DNA of 64,000 nucleotides. It comes from Clostridiaceae bacterium. GTDB taxonomy: Bacteria > Bacillota_A > Clostridia > Clostridiales > Clostridiaceae. A program made the position numbers and the translations under genes. Numbering within the stretch: the stretch's first letter is position 1; every line of letters begins with the position of its first letter. The notes beneath the pieces were generated by a model. The model was not told where the DNA came from. It saw only the letters and a list, made by a program, of their open reading frames with translations, and searched no databases. Positions 43,496 through 52,327 of this stretch are shown here, one piece after another. The DNA lies in NCBI GenBank assembly GCA_029256485.1, contig JAQSXU010000005.1:1-64000 (forward strand). The letters are read 5' to 3'.

Positions 43496-44568
43496 TGAGC
43501 AAGTACTGGAGCAGCATAACTAAAGCCATAGATCCTTATGTTTGCGGAGAACAGCCAAAGGATAAAAAGTATGTTAAGCTAAATACCAATGAAAACCCAT
43601 ATGCACCTTCTTCAAAGGTTCTGGAGGCAATAAAAAATGCAGCAGACGAGGATTTAAGGCTGTATCCCGATCCAAATTGTGATGAATTAACAGAAACTAT
43701 TGCCCATTACTATAAATTAAATAAAAAACAAATATTTTTAGGTAATGGTTCTGATGAAGTTTTAGCTATGTGTTTTTTAGCATTTTTTAATGCTGAAGAT
43801 ACAATAGTTTTTCCAGAAATAACTTATAGCTTTTATCCTGTTTTTGCTAATTTATATAATATAAAATATAAATTTGCCAGCTTAAATGAGGACTTTTCTC
43901 TTCCTATTAAAGAATTTTTAACAGAAAATGATGGAGTGGTAATAGCTAACCCAAATGCCCCAACTGGAACACCTGTGGATGTGAATTTCATAAAAAAGAT
44001 TTTAAAGCAAAACTCCAATAAGGTGGTAATTATTGATGAGGCATACATAGATTTTGGAGGCACTTCGGTAGTTCCACTAATTAATGAATACCCAAATCTT
44101 ATAGTAATTCAAACTTTCTCAAAATCCAGATCACTGGCAGGAATTCGTTTGGGATTTGCACTTGGCAGTGAGGAACTTATAGAAGGTCTTAATAGAATAA
44201 AAAATTCATTTAATTCCTATACTGTGGATAGAATAGCAGCAGCTGCCGGAATAGCGGCAATAAAGGACCAGGAGTATTTTAAAAACTGTGTGTCCAGAAT
44301 AATTTCTACCAGAGAAAAAGTAACGGGACAATTGGAGAAGCTTGAGTTTAATGTTATACCTTCAAAGGCCAATTTTATTTTTGCAAGCCACAGTTCATAC
44401 AGTGCAAAAGATATTTTTCAAAGGCTTAGAGAAAAAGGAGTATTAGTTAGATACTTTAATAAGGAAAGGATAGATAATTATTTGAGGATAAGTATTGGTT
44501 CAGAAGAAGATATGGAGTTCTTTGTGGGAAAAGTAAAGGAAATCCTTCTGGATATTAATATAGGATAG
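43495..44568 (+). CDS. hisC: histidinol-phosphate aminotransferase
   Basis: A 357-residue fold type I PLP enzyme. [39 protein letters not shown] and [14 protein letters not shown] (Schiff-base Lys) are all present, and the C-terminal LRISIGS binds the substrate phosphate. Its place between hisA and hisF is uncommon; in many Firmicutes hisC is near hisD or outside the operon. Confidence 0.95.
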   Translation: MSKYWSSITKAIDPYVCGEQPKDKKYVKLNTNENPYAPSSKVLEAIKNAADEDLRLYPDPNCDELTETIAHYYKLNKKQIFLGNGSDEVLAMCFLAFFNAEDTIVFPEITYSFYPVFANLYNIKYKFASLNEDFSLPIKEFLTENDGVVIANPNAPTGTPVDVNFIKKILKQNSNKVVIIDEAYIDFGGTSVVPLINEYPNLIVIQTFSKSRSLAGIRLGFALGSEELIEGLNRIKNSFNSYTVDRIAAAAGIAAIKDQEYFKNCVSRIISTREKVTGQLEKLEFNVIPSKANFIFASHSSYSAKDIFQRLREKGVLVRYFNKERIDNYLRISIGSEEDMEFFVGKVKEILLDINIG

Positions 44569-44578
44569 GGGTGTAAAT

Positions 44579-45340
44579 GTGCTTACAAAGAGAATAATAC
44601 CATGCCTTGATGTGAATATGGGTAGGGTTGTAAAGGGAATAAATTTTATTAATTTAAAAGATGTAGGCGATCCTGTTGAAATAGCGGATTTTTATAATAA
44701 AGAAGGCGCAGACGAAATAGTGTTTCTTGATATAACAGCTACCAGCCAAGGAAGAAAAACTATCATTGATGTGGTTAGAAGGACTGCTGAAAGAGTATTT
44801 ATTCCCCTCACTGTTGGTGGAGGAATAAGAACCCTGGATGATTTCAAGGAAATATTAAGGGCAGGGGCAGATAAAATATCTGTAAACTCTGCAGCAATAA
44901 GGGATCCACAGCTGATTAAAAGAGCTGCAGAGAGATTTGGCAGCCAATGTGTAGTAGTTGCTGTAGATGGTAAGAGAAGAAATGAAGGTTTAGGCTGGAA
45001 TGTATATATTAACGGCGGCAGGATAGATACTGGAATGGATGCACTTCAGTGGATAAAAGAGGCTGAAGCTTTGGGCGCAGGAGAAATACTTTTAACCAGT
45101 ATGGATGCAGATGGCACTAAGAATGGCTATGATACAGAATTTACAAAAGCGGTGGTAGAGTGCTGCAATATCCCTGTGATAGCTTCAGGAGGATGTGGAA
45201 AGCTAGAACATTTTCATGATATTTTTCAAGAAACAGGAGCAGATGCTGCTTTGGCAGCCTCATTATTTCATTACAGAGAACTTACAATAAATGAAGTAAA
45301 AAGTTACTTAAAAAGTAAAGACATTCAGGTAAGAATTTAA
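44579..45340 (+). CDS. hisF: imidazole glycerol phosphate synthase, cyclase subunit
   Basis: A 253-residue TIM barrel starting at GTG 44579: (M)[20 protein letters not shown], with catalytic Asp in CLDV and [12 protein letters not shown], and [10 protein letters not shown] and [11 protein letters not shown] phosphate sites. It forms IGP and AICAR with HisH ammonia. Confidence 0.97.
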   Translation: MLTKRIIPCLDVNMGRVVKGINFINLKDVGDPVEIADFYNKEGADEIVFLDITATSQGRKTIIDVVRRTAERVFIPLTVGGGIRTLDDFKEILRAGADKISVNSAAIRDPQLIKRAAERFGSQCVVVAVDGKRRNEGLGWNVYINGGRIDTGMDALQWIKEAEALGAGEILLTSMDADGTKNGYDTEFTKAVVECCNIPVIASGGCGKLEHFHDIFQETGADAALAASLFHYRELTINEVKSYLKSKDIQVRI

Positions 45341-45365
45341 ATATCTGTGAGAGAGGTAAATATTT

Positions 45366-45707
45366 ATGAATACAGATAGAATAATTAATCTGGTGGATTT
45401 TAGTAAAGGACTTGTGCCTGCTATTATTCAAGATATTAAGAATGGGCAGGTGCTAATGCTGGCATACGTTAATAAAGAATCTCTTAAAAGAACTATAGAA
45501 ACTGGCACCACATGGTTTTGGAGCAGATCAAGACAGGAATATTGGAATAAAGGAGCTACTTCAGGCCATTTTCAGCAGGTAAAAAAAATAAGTATAGATT
45601 GTGATGGAGATACTCTGCTTATAAAGGTTGAGCAAATAGGCGCTGCATGTCATACAGGAAATAGAAGCTGTTTTTTCAAGAACTTTAATTTTGATGTGGA
45701 GGAATAA
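45366..45707 (+). CDS. hisI: phosphoribosyl-AMP cyclohydrolase
   Basis: A 113-residue stand-alone HisI. Seen: [49 protein letters not shown] (magnesium/zinc ligands) and [25 protein letters not shown] precedes the ATG. Confidence 0.97.
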   Translation: MNTDRIINLVDFSKGLVPAIIQDIKNGQVLMLAYVNKESLKRTIETGTTWFWSRSRQEYWNKGATSGHFQQVKKISIDCDGDTLLIKVEQIGAACHTGNRSCFFKNFNFDVEE

Positions 45708-46045
45708 TGAGTATGAATATAGGTGAGATATTAAATCAGATAGAAAAAACAACGGAAAGCAGAAGGGTTAATCCTCTTGAGGGTTCATATACCAACTATC
45801 TTTTTCAGAAAGGTTTAGATAAAATTTTAAAAAAAGTGGGAGAAGAGGCTTCTGAAGTAATAATAGCTGCAAAGAATGAGAGTAAAGACGACTTAATCGG
45901 TGAAATTTGTGATTTAACTTATCATGTACTGGTGTTAATGAATGAAAAGAAAATTACTATTGATGATGTTTCAAAGGAATTATCAAAAAGGCATGAAAAA
46001 AGTGCCAACAAAAAGCCTGAAAGAAGAGAAATAGAAATCTTCTGA
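45707..46045 (+). CDS. hisE: phosphoribosyl-ATP pyrophosphohydrolase
   Basis: A 112-residue MazG-fold pyrophosphohydrolase, separate from HisI. Conserved [31 protein letters not shown] and [16 protein letters not shown]. It overlaps the hisI stop by one base and ends the operon. Confidence 0.96.
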   Translation: MSMNIGEILNQIEKTTESRRVNPLEGSYTNYLFQKGLDKILKKVGEEASEVIIAAKNESKDDLIGEICDLTYHVLVLMNEKKITIDDVSKELSKRHEKSANKKPERREIEIF

Positions 46046-46054
46046 TGTGGAATA

Positions 46055-46090
46055 TGTCGAATGTAACCTGGTAGCACCCGATAAATGTCG
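46055..46090 (+). repeat. REP-like repeat, copy 2
   Basis: TGTCGAATGTAACCTGGTAG, then CACCCGATAAATGTCG. It differs from copy 1 in the core, where the left half is changed. It lies 9 bp after the hisE stop and is followed directly by a terminator, as at copy 1. Confidence 0.7.
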
Positions 46091-46128
46091 AGCTGTGATT
46101 TATATTTTTATAAATCACAGCTATTTTT
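46091..46128 (+). terminator. terminator of the histidine operon
   Basis: A 14-bp perfect stem AGCTGTGATTTATA / TATAAATCACAGCT with a 4-nt T loop, then ATTTTTA. Confidence 0.9.
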
Positions 46129-46278
46129 ATTTAATAATCAATATTTACAAATTTTATATGAAAGTATATTATTAATTTATCATAAAAACAGATGCAAAAA
46201 ACATAAAATTATATTAACTTTGCTTTATGGAAACACCATAATACAGGAATGGAATAATACAAGAAGGGGCTGAGGATT

Positions 46279-47661
46279 TTGGAGGATGGAATTCAAGAAA
46301 TTTTTGATATAAAGAGAAAGTTTTTTGATGAAGGGAACACAAAAAGTTATGAATTTAGAATAAAGCAGCTTAATAAATTGAAAAGCGTAATAAAAAGTAA
46401 TGAAAAAGAAATACTAGAGGCTCTTTATAAAGACCTGGGCAAACCTGCATTTGAAGCATTCACTTCAGAAATAGGAGTAATGTATGAAGAAATAAATTAT
46501 GCAGTTAAAAATCTCAAATCATGGATGAAACCAGAAAAAGTTGGCACTCCATTAGTAATGCAGCCGTCAAAAAGTGTAATTTATTCTGAACCTTTAGGAG
46601 TAGTATTGATTATAGGACCTTGGAATTATCCATTTCAATTATTACTTGCACCATTAATTGGAGCTATTTCAGCAGGAAATTGTGCTGTAATTAAACCATC
46701 AGATCAAAGTAAGCATACATCTGATATTGTAAAAAAACTAATAGAGGAAAATTTCCCCAAGGAATTTATAAGCGTAGTTCAAGGACCAGGTGCTATGATT
46801 GGACCAATGCTTATAGAACGTTTTAGATTTGATTATATATTCTTTACAGGAAGTCCATCTGTAGGCAGAAAAATTGCAGAAATGGCTGCTAAAAATTTGA
46901 CTCCTGTAACGTTGGAACTTGGGGGCAAAAGTCCGGTTATAGTTGATAAAGATGCAGATATAGATTTATCGGCCAAAAGATTAACCTGGGCTAAATATTT
47001 CAATGCTGGACAAACTTGTGTATGTCCTGATTATCTGCTTGTTCATGAGAGTATTAAAAATAAATTCATTGATAGAATGAAGCATTACATTAAAGAATTT
47101 TTTGGAGATGACCCGGAAAAGAGCAATAGTTTTGGGAGAATAATTAATAAAAAAAGATTTAACATTCTTTCGAATTATTTAAAAGAGGGACACATCGCTG
47201 TGGGTGGACAAACCAATGAAGTCAGTTTGTATTTAGCTCCAACAATTATAGACAACATTACTTTAAATGATAAAATAATGAAAGAAGAAATATTTGGACC
47301 CATAATGCCTGTAATGACTTTCAAGGACATTACTGAAGTTTTAGCTATTATAAGAAAAAATCCATATCCTTTAGCAGCATATTTATATACTAACAATGAG
47401 AAAAGTGAAAAATTTATAATTGAAAATATACAATTCGGCGGTGGGTGTATAAATAATAGCATGATGCATCTGATGAATTCAAATGTTCCCTTTGGTGGCG
47501 TAGGCTTTAGCGGAATGGGTATGTATCATGGAAAATATAGTTTTGATACATTTTCACATAAAAAAAGTATAGTTAAAACAAAACCATATTTAGATCAATC
47601 TCTAAGATATGCTCCATATAATGATAACAAAATGAATCTAGCTAAAAAATTTTTCAAATAA
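46279..47661 (+). CDS. aldehyde dehydrogenase family protein
   Basis: A 460-residue ALDH resembling the class 3/YwdH group (short, no leader). GPWNYPFQLLLAPLIGAI, FTGSPSVGRKI, ELGGKSPVIV with catalytic Glu (about 214) and the Cys in FNAGQTCVCPDY (about 248) are intact. The C-terminal FGGVGFSGMGMYHG binds substrate. The start is TTG 46279; the nearby ATG at 46286 is in another frame and stops after eight codons. It oxidises aliphatic or aromatic aldehydes with NAD(P). Confidence 0.9.
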   Translation: MEDGIQEIFDIKRKFFDEGNTKSYEFRIKQLNKLKSVIKSNEKEILEALYKDLGKPAFEAFTSEIGVMYEEINYAVKNLKSWMKPEKVGTPLVMQPSKSVIYSEPLGVVLIIGPWNYPFQLLLAPLIGAISAGNCAVIKPSDQSKHTSDIVKKLIEENFPKEFISVVQGPGAMIGPMLIERFRFDYIFFTGSPSVGRKIAEMAAKNLTPVTLELGGKSPVIVDKDADIDLSAKRLTWAKYFNAGQTCVCPDYLLVHESIKNKFIDRMKHYIKEFFGDDPEKSNSFGRIINKKRFNILSNYLKEGHIAVGGQTNEVSLYLAPTIIDNITLNDKIMKEEIFGPIMPVMTFKDITEVLAIIRKNPYPLAAYLYTNNEKSEKFIIENIQFGGGCINNSMMHLMNSNVPFGGVGFSGMGMYHGKYSFDTFSHKKSIVKTKPYLDQSLRYAPYNDNKMNLAKKFFK

Positions 47662-47662
47662 T

Positions 47663-47697
47663 TTAATGGATATAATCAATAAGATTATATCCATTAA
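47663..47697. terminator. bidirectional hairpin between ALDH gene and gap
   Basis: A 15-bp perfect stem TTAATGGATATAATC / GATTATATCCATTAA with a 5-nt loop, between convergent genes. T runs are short, so termination strength is uncertain. Confidence 0.6.
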
Positions 47698-47702
47698 GCT
47701 TT

Positions 47703-48749
47703 CTAAACAGCCAAATCCATTTTAGTCTCTATGTGCTTTTCCATTTGTACTGCCGTATAATTTACAAGATCTACTGTTCTGCAGGAATAGCCCCACTCAT
47801 TGTCATACCAGGAAACAACTTTTACCATATTGCCTTCCATAACCATAGTTGAGAGACCATCTACTATGGAAGAACGTTCATCACCTTTGTAATCTATAGA
47901 TACAAGAGGTTCTTCTGAATATCCTAGAATTCCTTTCATGGATCCATTAGCGGCCTCTTTAAATGCATTATTAACTTCCTGAGCTGTTACTTTCTTTGAC
48001 ACCTCACATACCAAATCAGTAAGTGATACTGTAGGCGTAGGGATTCTAACAGAGAATCCATTCAATTTGCCATTAAGGTTTGGAAGAACTTTGCCAACAG
48101 CTTTTGCGGCACCTGTTGTTGTAGGAATTATTGATTCTCCGGCAGCTCGAGCTCTTCTTAAATCTTTATGATTTTTATCTAACAACTGCTGATCATTGGT
48201 ATAGGAATGAATTGTGGTCATTAGACCTTTGATAATTCCAAATTTATCATCTAATACCTTTGCAAAAGGAGCCAAACAATTTGTTGTACAAGAAGCATTA
48301 GATATTATGACATGTTTATCCATGTCCAAACTTTCCTCATTAACTCCCATTACTATAGTTATATCTTCATCTTTTCCTGGTGCTGTTAATATAACCTTTT
48401 TAGCTCCGGCCTTAATGTGCTTCATAAGATTTTTCTTATCTTTAAACACTCCTGTAGACTCCACAACTATGTCAATGTCCATAGCTTCCCATGGCAGATT
48501 TTCTGGATCTTTTTCTCTAAATATCTTTATGCTTTTGCCATTTACAATCATCATATCTTCTTTAGCTTCAACATCTCCCTGAAATTTACCATAACATGAG
48601 TCATATTTGAAAAGATGAGCCAAAGTATTACTATCGCCTCTGGCATTTATTGCAACAATTTCAACATTGTCTCCTAATCTGTTCTGAGCAATTCTAAGAA
48701 CTGCTCTTCCAATTCTTCCAAACCCATTAATAGCTACTTTAATAGACAT
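47703..48749 (-). CDS. gap: glyceraldehyde-3-phosphate dehydrogenase, type I
   Basis: A 348-residue GAPDH. NAD-binding INGFGRIGRAVLR, catalytic Cys in SNASCTTNCLAP (about 160), RRARAAGESIIPTTTGAAKA and WYDNEWGYSCR. ATG 48749 follows AGGGGGAAAATAC. It is monocistronic, with no pgk or tpi next to it; a second gap in a glycolytic operon elsewhere would be common in Clostridia. The leader has repeated ATAT-rich motifs. Confidence 0.96.
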   Translation of the reverse strand: MSIKVAINGFGRIGRAVLRIAQNRLGDNVEIVAINARGDSNTLAHLFKYDSCYGKFQGDVEAKEDMMIVNGKSIKIFREKDPENLPWEAMDIDIVVESTGVFKDKKNLMKHIKAGAKKVILTAPGKDEDITIVMGVNEESLDMDKHVIISNASCTTNCLAPFAKVLDDKFGIIKGLMTTIHSYTNDQQLLDKNHKDLRRARAAGESIIPTTTGAAKAVGKVLPNLNGKLNGFSVRIPTPTVSLTDLVCEVSKKVTAQEVNNAFKEAANGSMKGILGYSEEPLVSIDYKGDERSSIVDGLSTMVMEGNMVKVVSWYDNEWGYSCRTVDLVNYTAVQMEKHIETKMDLAV

Positions 48750-48840
48750 GTATTTTCCCCCTGTATTTTTATTAATATGAGTGATACATACAATATATGA
48801 TATACATTATATGCTCGACATACATATATATGATACATTA

Positions 48841-48869
48841 TTTATATCAATAATACTCATATATGTCAA
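48841..48869 (-). promoter_or_regulatory. promoter of gap
   Basis: On the minus strand TTGACA (48869-48864), 17-bp spacer, TATAAA (48846-48841), followed by an 85-nt leader. Confidence 0.7.
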
Positions 48870-49007
48870 CCTGATTTATAAGTCCATTATATTAAATTAG
48901 CTTAATTTTACAGTTGAATATTCTTAATTACTAAGTATTTTAAAAAAATGTATATAAAGCAAAAAACACCTGCAGTTTACAGGTATTTCATTAGCTTCAG
49001 ATATTTT

Positions 49008-50819
49008 TTAGAGGTACTTATTTATTATTTTATTATAAGTTCCATCTGCTTGTATTTCCTTAATTCCGGCCTGATAAATCTTAATATAATCTCCTAGATC
49101 ATTTGCCTTACTAAAACCTACTTTAGAGTCAATGCCATTTCCTTTTAATTTAAAATTTTGTTTTTTTACTTTGTCTTCTATGTTATTTACCCTTATATAA
49201 TAAGTGCCCGTAAAATCATTTATTATCAATGCATCTACTTGCCCCATCAGAAGTTTTTTAAACATAAGACTTTCTTCCCTGCTCACATCTTTTTTAATAT
49301 TATTGTCATATTCAAATTCTTTGGTATAAACATATCCATCTATAATAGCTATGGAATATTTATAAAGATCTTCAAAAGAGTTTATATGAATATTAGAGCC
49401 CTCCTTGGCAAAAAAAACGTAATCTATACCATCTCTGCAGTAACCATAGTTCATTATTTTATCTCTTTCTTCACTTTGGGTTATTGTAGGTAAAATATCT
49501 GCCAATCCTTCTCTAATCAATTTAAATGATCCATTAAAAGTTGCAATTTTTGTTTCCACTTCAATGTCTGCTCTACTGAATATTTCAGTTATGATATCAA
49601 CATCTATACCAGAAAGTTTATTAGTTTTCTTATTATAAATAATAAAAGGTGGATATGGTGCAGTTGCTAAAACCAGCTTATTCCTTTTATCATGATGTTT
49701 GTCTGATGATGTCCTTTTTAGAAGGTTAATTATTGTGTTTTCAAATGTTTCAACAGTATTCATGATTATATTTATTTCTTTAGCTTCACCGTTTATTGAT
49801 TCATTTACATTTGATGTAGAACAAGCTATTTCATTAATTACCCCAGTAGTATTTTTAATTAAATTACGTATTTTATCGAATTCTTCTGATAATGATGAAG
49901 CTTTTTTAGCTATTGCTAAATTGTCATTAGATGCATTAAACACTTCAGATTCTATGAAGTTAAGATCTTCAACCGACAAATTTAAATTAGTTGACTGTAC
50001 TGAAATAGTATTTACACTATCATCCATAGATTCATATGTATTTAGTGATGTATTTTCAATTTCATTTATTAGCTTGCTTATGTTTGAAGTTACCAAAGCA
50101 GTTTGCTCGGAAAGTTTTCGTACTTCTTCTGCAACAACGGCAAATCCTTTTCCGTGTTCTCCGGCTCTAGCAGATTCAATGGAAGCATTAAGAGCCAGCA
50201 AATTTGTCTGTTTTGAAATTTGCTCAACAGATTCAATTAGTGTTTCGGCTTCTATTGACTTATTTTTTAATTGCTCCAATGAACTTTTAGTGGTTTCTAA
50301 TGACTGTGTAATTTTACTGAAATCATCTATTGTTTTTGTAATATCATTTTTCTTATTCTTGACTTTCTGAAAAGTGTTAGATGAAGATTGTGATATTATT
50401 TTAGAGCTTTTTGAGTTATCGTTAATATTTGTATACATGGAATCAATAAAAACATTAATATGAGAAATATTTTCTGATTGTGCGTCTGTACCTAGTTTTA
50501 AACTTTCAGTTCTCTTTAATATCTCATTTATTGCTATATATATTTCTTCAATAGAAAAGGAAAATGTAGTTATTAAATTCATACAATCGTTTGATAACCT
50601 TTTTATTGAAGAAAGATTTTCATACTGAGTTAACACCATCTGTCTTATAGAAATAACGGTGGGTGAATCAGGTAATGAGTTTATTTTATCTAAATTACCC
50701 TTTTTAATATCAGCAATTGCCTCAACTAATTTTTTGTTTGCAGTTTTCATTTTTAAATAGTAACAGAAAAATAAAAATATGATAATTAACAGAACAGATG
50801 AAAGCAAAATTAAGTACAT
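49008..50819 (-). CDS. methyl-accepting chemotaxis signalling domain fused to a solute-binding domain
   Basis: A 603-residue protein. One N-terminal membrane segment (about 2-22) is followed by coiled coil and an MCP signalling hairpin with the tip sequence [20 protein letters not shown] and [13 protein letters not shown]. The C-terminal 225 residues are an SBP_bac_3-type domain ([54 protein letters not shown]). No membrane segment separates the two, so both should lie on the same side of the membrane. The usual order is sensor first, outside. Ligand unknown; an amino acid is likely from the family. Confidence 0.88.
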   Translation of the reverse strand: MYLILLSSVLLIIIFLFFCYYLKMKTANKKLVEAIADIKKGNLDKINSLPDSPTVISIRQMVLTQYENLSSIKRLSNDCMNLITTFSFSIEEIYIAINEILKRTESLKLGTDAQSENISHINVFIDSMYTNINDNSKSSKIISQSSSNTFQKVKNKKNDITKTIDDFSKITQSLETTKSSLEQLKNKSIEAETLIESVEQISKQTNLLALNASIESARAGEHGKGFAVVAEEVRKLSEQTALVTSNISKLINEIENTSLNTYESMDDSVNTISVQSTNLNLSVEDLNFIESEVFNASNDNLAIAKKASSLSEEFDKIRNLIKNTTGVINEIACSTSNVNESINGEAKEINIIMNTVETFENTIINLLKRTSSDKHHDKRNKLVLATAPYPPFIIYNKKTNKLSGIDVDIITEIFSRADIEVETKIATFNGSFKLIREGLADILPTITQSEERDKIMNYGYCRDGIDYVFFAKEGSNIHINSFEDLYKYSIAIIDGYVYTKEFEYDNNIKKDVSREESLMFKKLLMGQVDALIINDFTGTYYIRVNNIEDKVKKQNFKLKGNGIDSKVGFSKANDLGDYIKIYQAGIKEIQADGTYNKIINKYL

Positions 50820-50881
50820 TTATATACCCTCCTATTTATTAAAATATTACAAAATAATCCACTAGGTAATATAATCTAAAA

Positions 50882-50907
50882 TTAGTAACCACCTTGGTAG
50901 TTACTAA
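50882..50907. promoter_or_regulatory. 26-bp inverted repeat between divergent genes
   Basis: TTAGTAACCACC / GGTAGTTACTAA around TT, with one mismatch, 63 bp upstream of the MCP gene and 158 bp upstream of the DUF4317 gene. There is no T run, so an operator is likelier than a terminator. The rest of this 245-bp gap shows nothing else. Confidence 0.45.
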
Positions 50908-51064
50908 CTGATTTTATTATATATTTCATGAAATGCTTTGTCAAACCACCCAGAAACCATAATTTTAAAGGAAAAATATTAATTCTCTTTATAGAGATTA
51001 ATTATTAATAATGTTACAATAATATAGAAATCATATGATGCTGAAAGTTTGGGGGTAAAAGATT

Positions 51065-52246
51065 ATGAACAAAAAAGATTTAGCCGATATAAGAAAAGAA
51101 TTTAAAATGGGAAGTTATAATCTTTCTATAAAAGAAGTGTATAGTGTGTACTTAAAAAAGGATAATGCACAGATCATAACAAAAGAGTTAAATCATTTTG
51201 AAATGATGGATATTGAAAAAAGGGAACTTTATTTAGATAATTTTAAAAAAGTTCTCACAGGTACAATAGATTCTAAAGTATTTGAGTTAGATTTTCAGTT
51301 AGAAGACAATGAGGATAATCTAAATAACACTCAGAAGATTTTATTCAAGGCTCTAAGTAATGGAGAAAGCATAGTTAATTATGGAGATGAAATAGTCGAT
51401 AAGATATCTAAGAACTATACATACGATACTGATATTGTAATAAACTTTGTAAAGGCCGAATACATTAAAGGAAATAAGAAAAAGAGTGCTGAAGGAGAAG
51501 AACCTATTGATGATTATGTACAGGCTATAGATTTTATATTATGCAGTATAAATAAGGTGGACGCACCAAAAAAGGTTTTAAAATTTGATTATTCTGAAAT
51601 GAAATTTAAACCAAATTCTGCATTGGATTTTGTAATTAATTTAAATTCTCCTTTAGATGGATTTATGTTCCCAAGTATTTCTTCACAATATGTGGATGTA
51701 AACAAAGTAATTTACTACTCATCAAAATCAAAGCAAATAAATTCTAATTTTGTAGAAAATGTTTTAGATTGTGGAATTAAGCCAACAGCCATAGAGGAAA
51801 AGGAAAGCTTTAACGCAATTATCAGTACAGTAGTCGGGGGAACAATTAAACCTGATACTATGCAGGAAATATATGAAAGAATAAATGACAAACTTGAAAC
51901 TGAAGAAAATGAAGAAGATGAAGATGAGCCAAAAGTAAATATGAAGGACATAGAAAAAGTTTTAGAAGACAGCGGGGTTGAAAATACTGATGCTGTAAAA
52001 CTTGCATTTGAAGAGGTCTGCGGCAGAGATTATGAATTTAAGGTAAGAAATATAGTACCTGATTTTAAAAGCAGATCAATAAAAATAGAAAATGAAAATA
52101 CTAATATTACTATAACTCCAAGAGATTTAAGTGCTATAAAACAAATTAGAAATAAAAGGGGTATTAAGTGCCTTTTAATTGAATTAACCGATGATGTTGA
52201 AATAAATGGGCTTAAATTAGAAACAGAAGAAGTAGAGGATATATAA
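51065..52246 (+). CDS. DUF4317 family protein
   Basis: A 393-residue acidic soluble protein beginning MNKKDLADIRKEFKMGSYNL, which matches the DUF4317 family found widely in Clostridia. No signal peptide or membrane segment is present, and an acidic stretch (ETEENEEDEDEPK) lies at about 280-292. No enzymatic motif is visible, and its function is unknown. TTGGGGGTAAAAGATT precedes the ATG. Confidence 0.8.
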   Translation: MNKKDLADIRKEFKMGSYNLSIKEVYSVYLKKDNAQIITKELNHFEMMDIEKRELYLDNFKKVLTGTIDSKVFELDFQLEDNEDNLNNTQKILFKALSNGESIVNYGDEIVDKISKNYTYDTDIVINFVKAEYIKGNKKKSAEGEEPIDDYVQAIDFILCSINKVDAPKKVLKFDYSEMKFKPNSALDFVINLNSPLDGFMFPSISSQYVDVNKVIYYSSKSKQINSNFVENVLDCGIKPTAIEEKESFNAIISTVVGGTIKPDTMQEIYERINDKLETEENEEDEDEPKVNMKDIEKVLEDSGVENTDAVKLAFEEVCGRDYEFKVRNIVPDFKSRSIKIENENTNITITPRDLSAIKQIRNKRGIKCLLIELTDDVEINGLKLETEEVEDI

Positions 52247-52285
52247 ACATTAAGAACTGTTAAAAATATATTTAATTAACAATAG

Positions 52286-52327
52286 TACAGCTTTGGGTTG
52301 TAAGCTATTTACAAACCCAAGCTGTAT
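52286..52327. terminator. hairpin at the 3' ends of DUF4317 and GGDEF-EAL genes
   Basis: An imperfect stem from TACAGCTTTGGGTTGTA to TACAAACCCAAGCTGTA, then TCTTTT on the plus strand. It overlaps the last codons of the minus-strand gene. Confidence 0.5.

Noticed and set aside
46085..46273. 62-codon open frame after hisE
   Set aside because: It runs through the REP-like repeat and the terminator hairpin and has no ribosome binding site.
48214..48582. 122-codon plus-strand open frame
   Set aside because: Antisense to gap, with no independent evidence of coding.
49699..50370. 223-codon plus-strand open frame
   Set aside because: It is antisense to the MCP signalling domain, whose codon pattern commonly leaves the opposite strand open.
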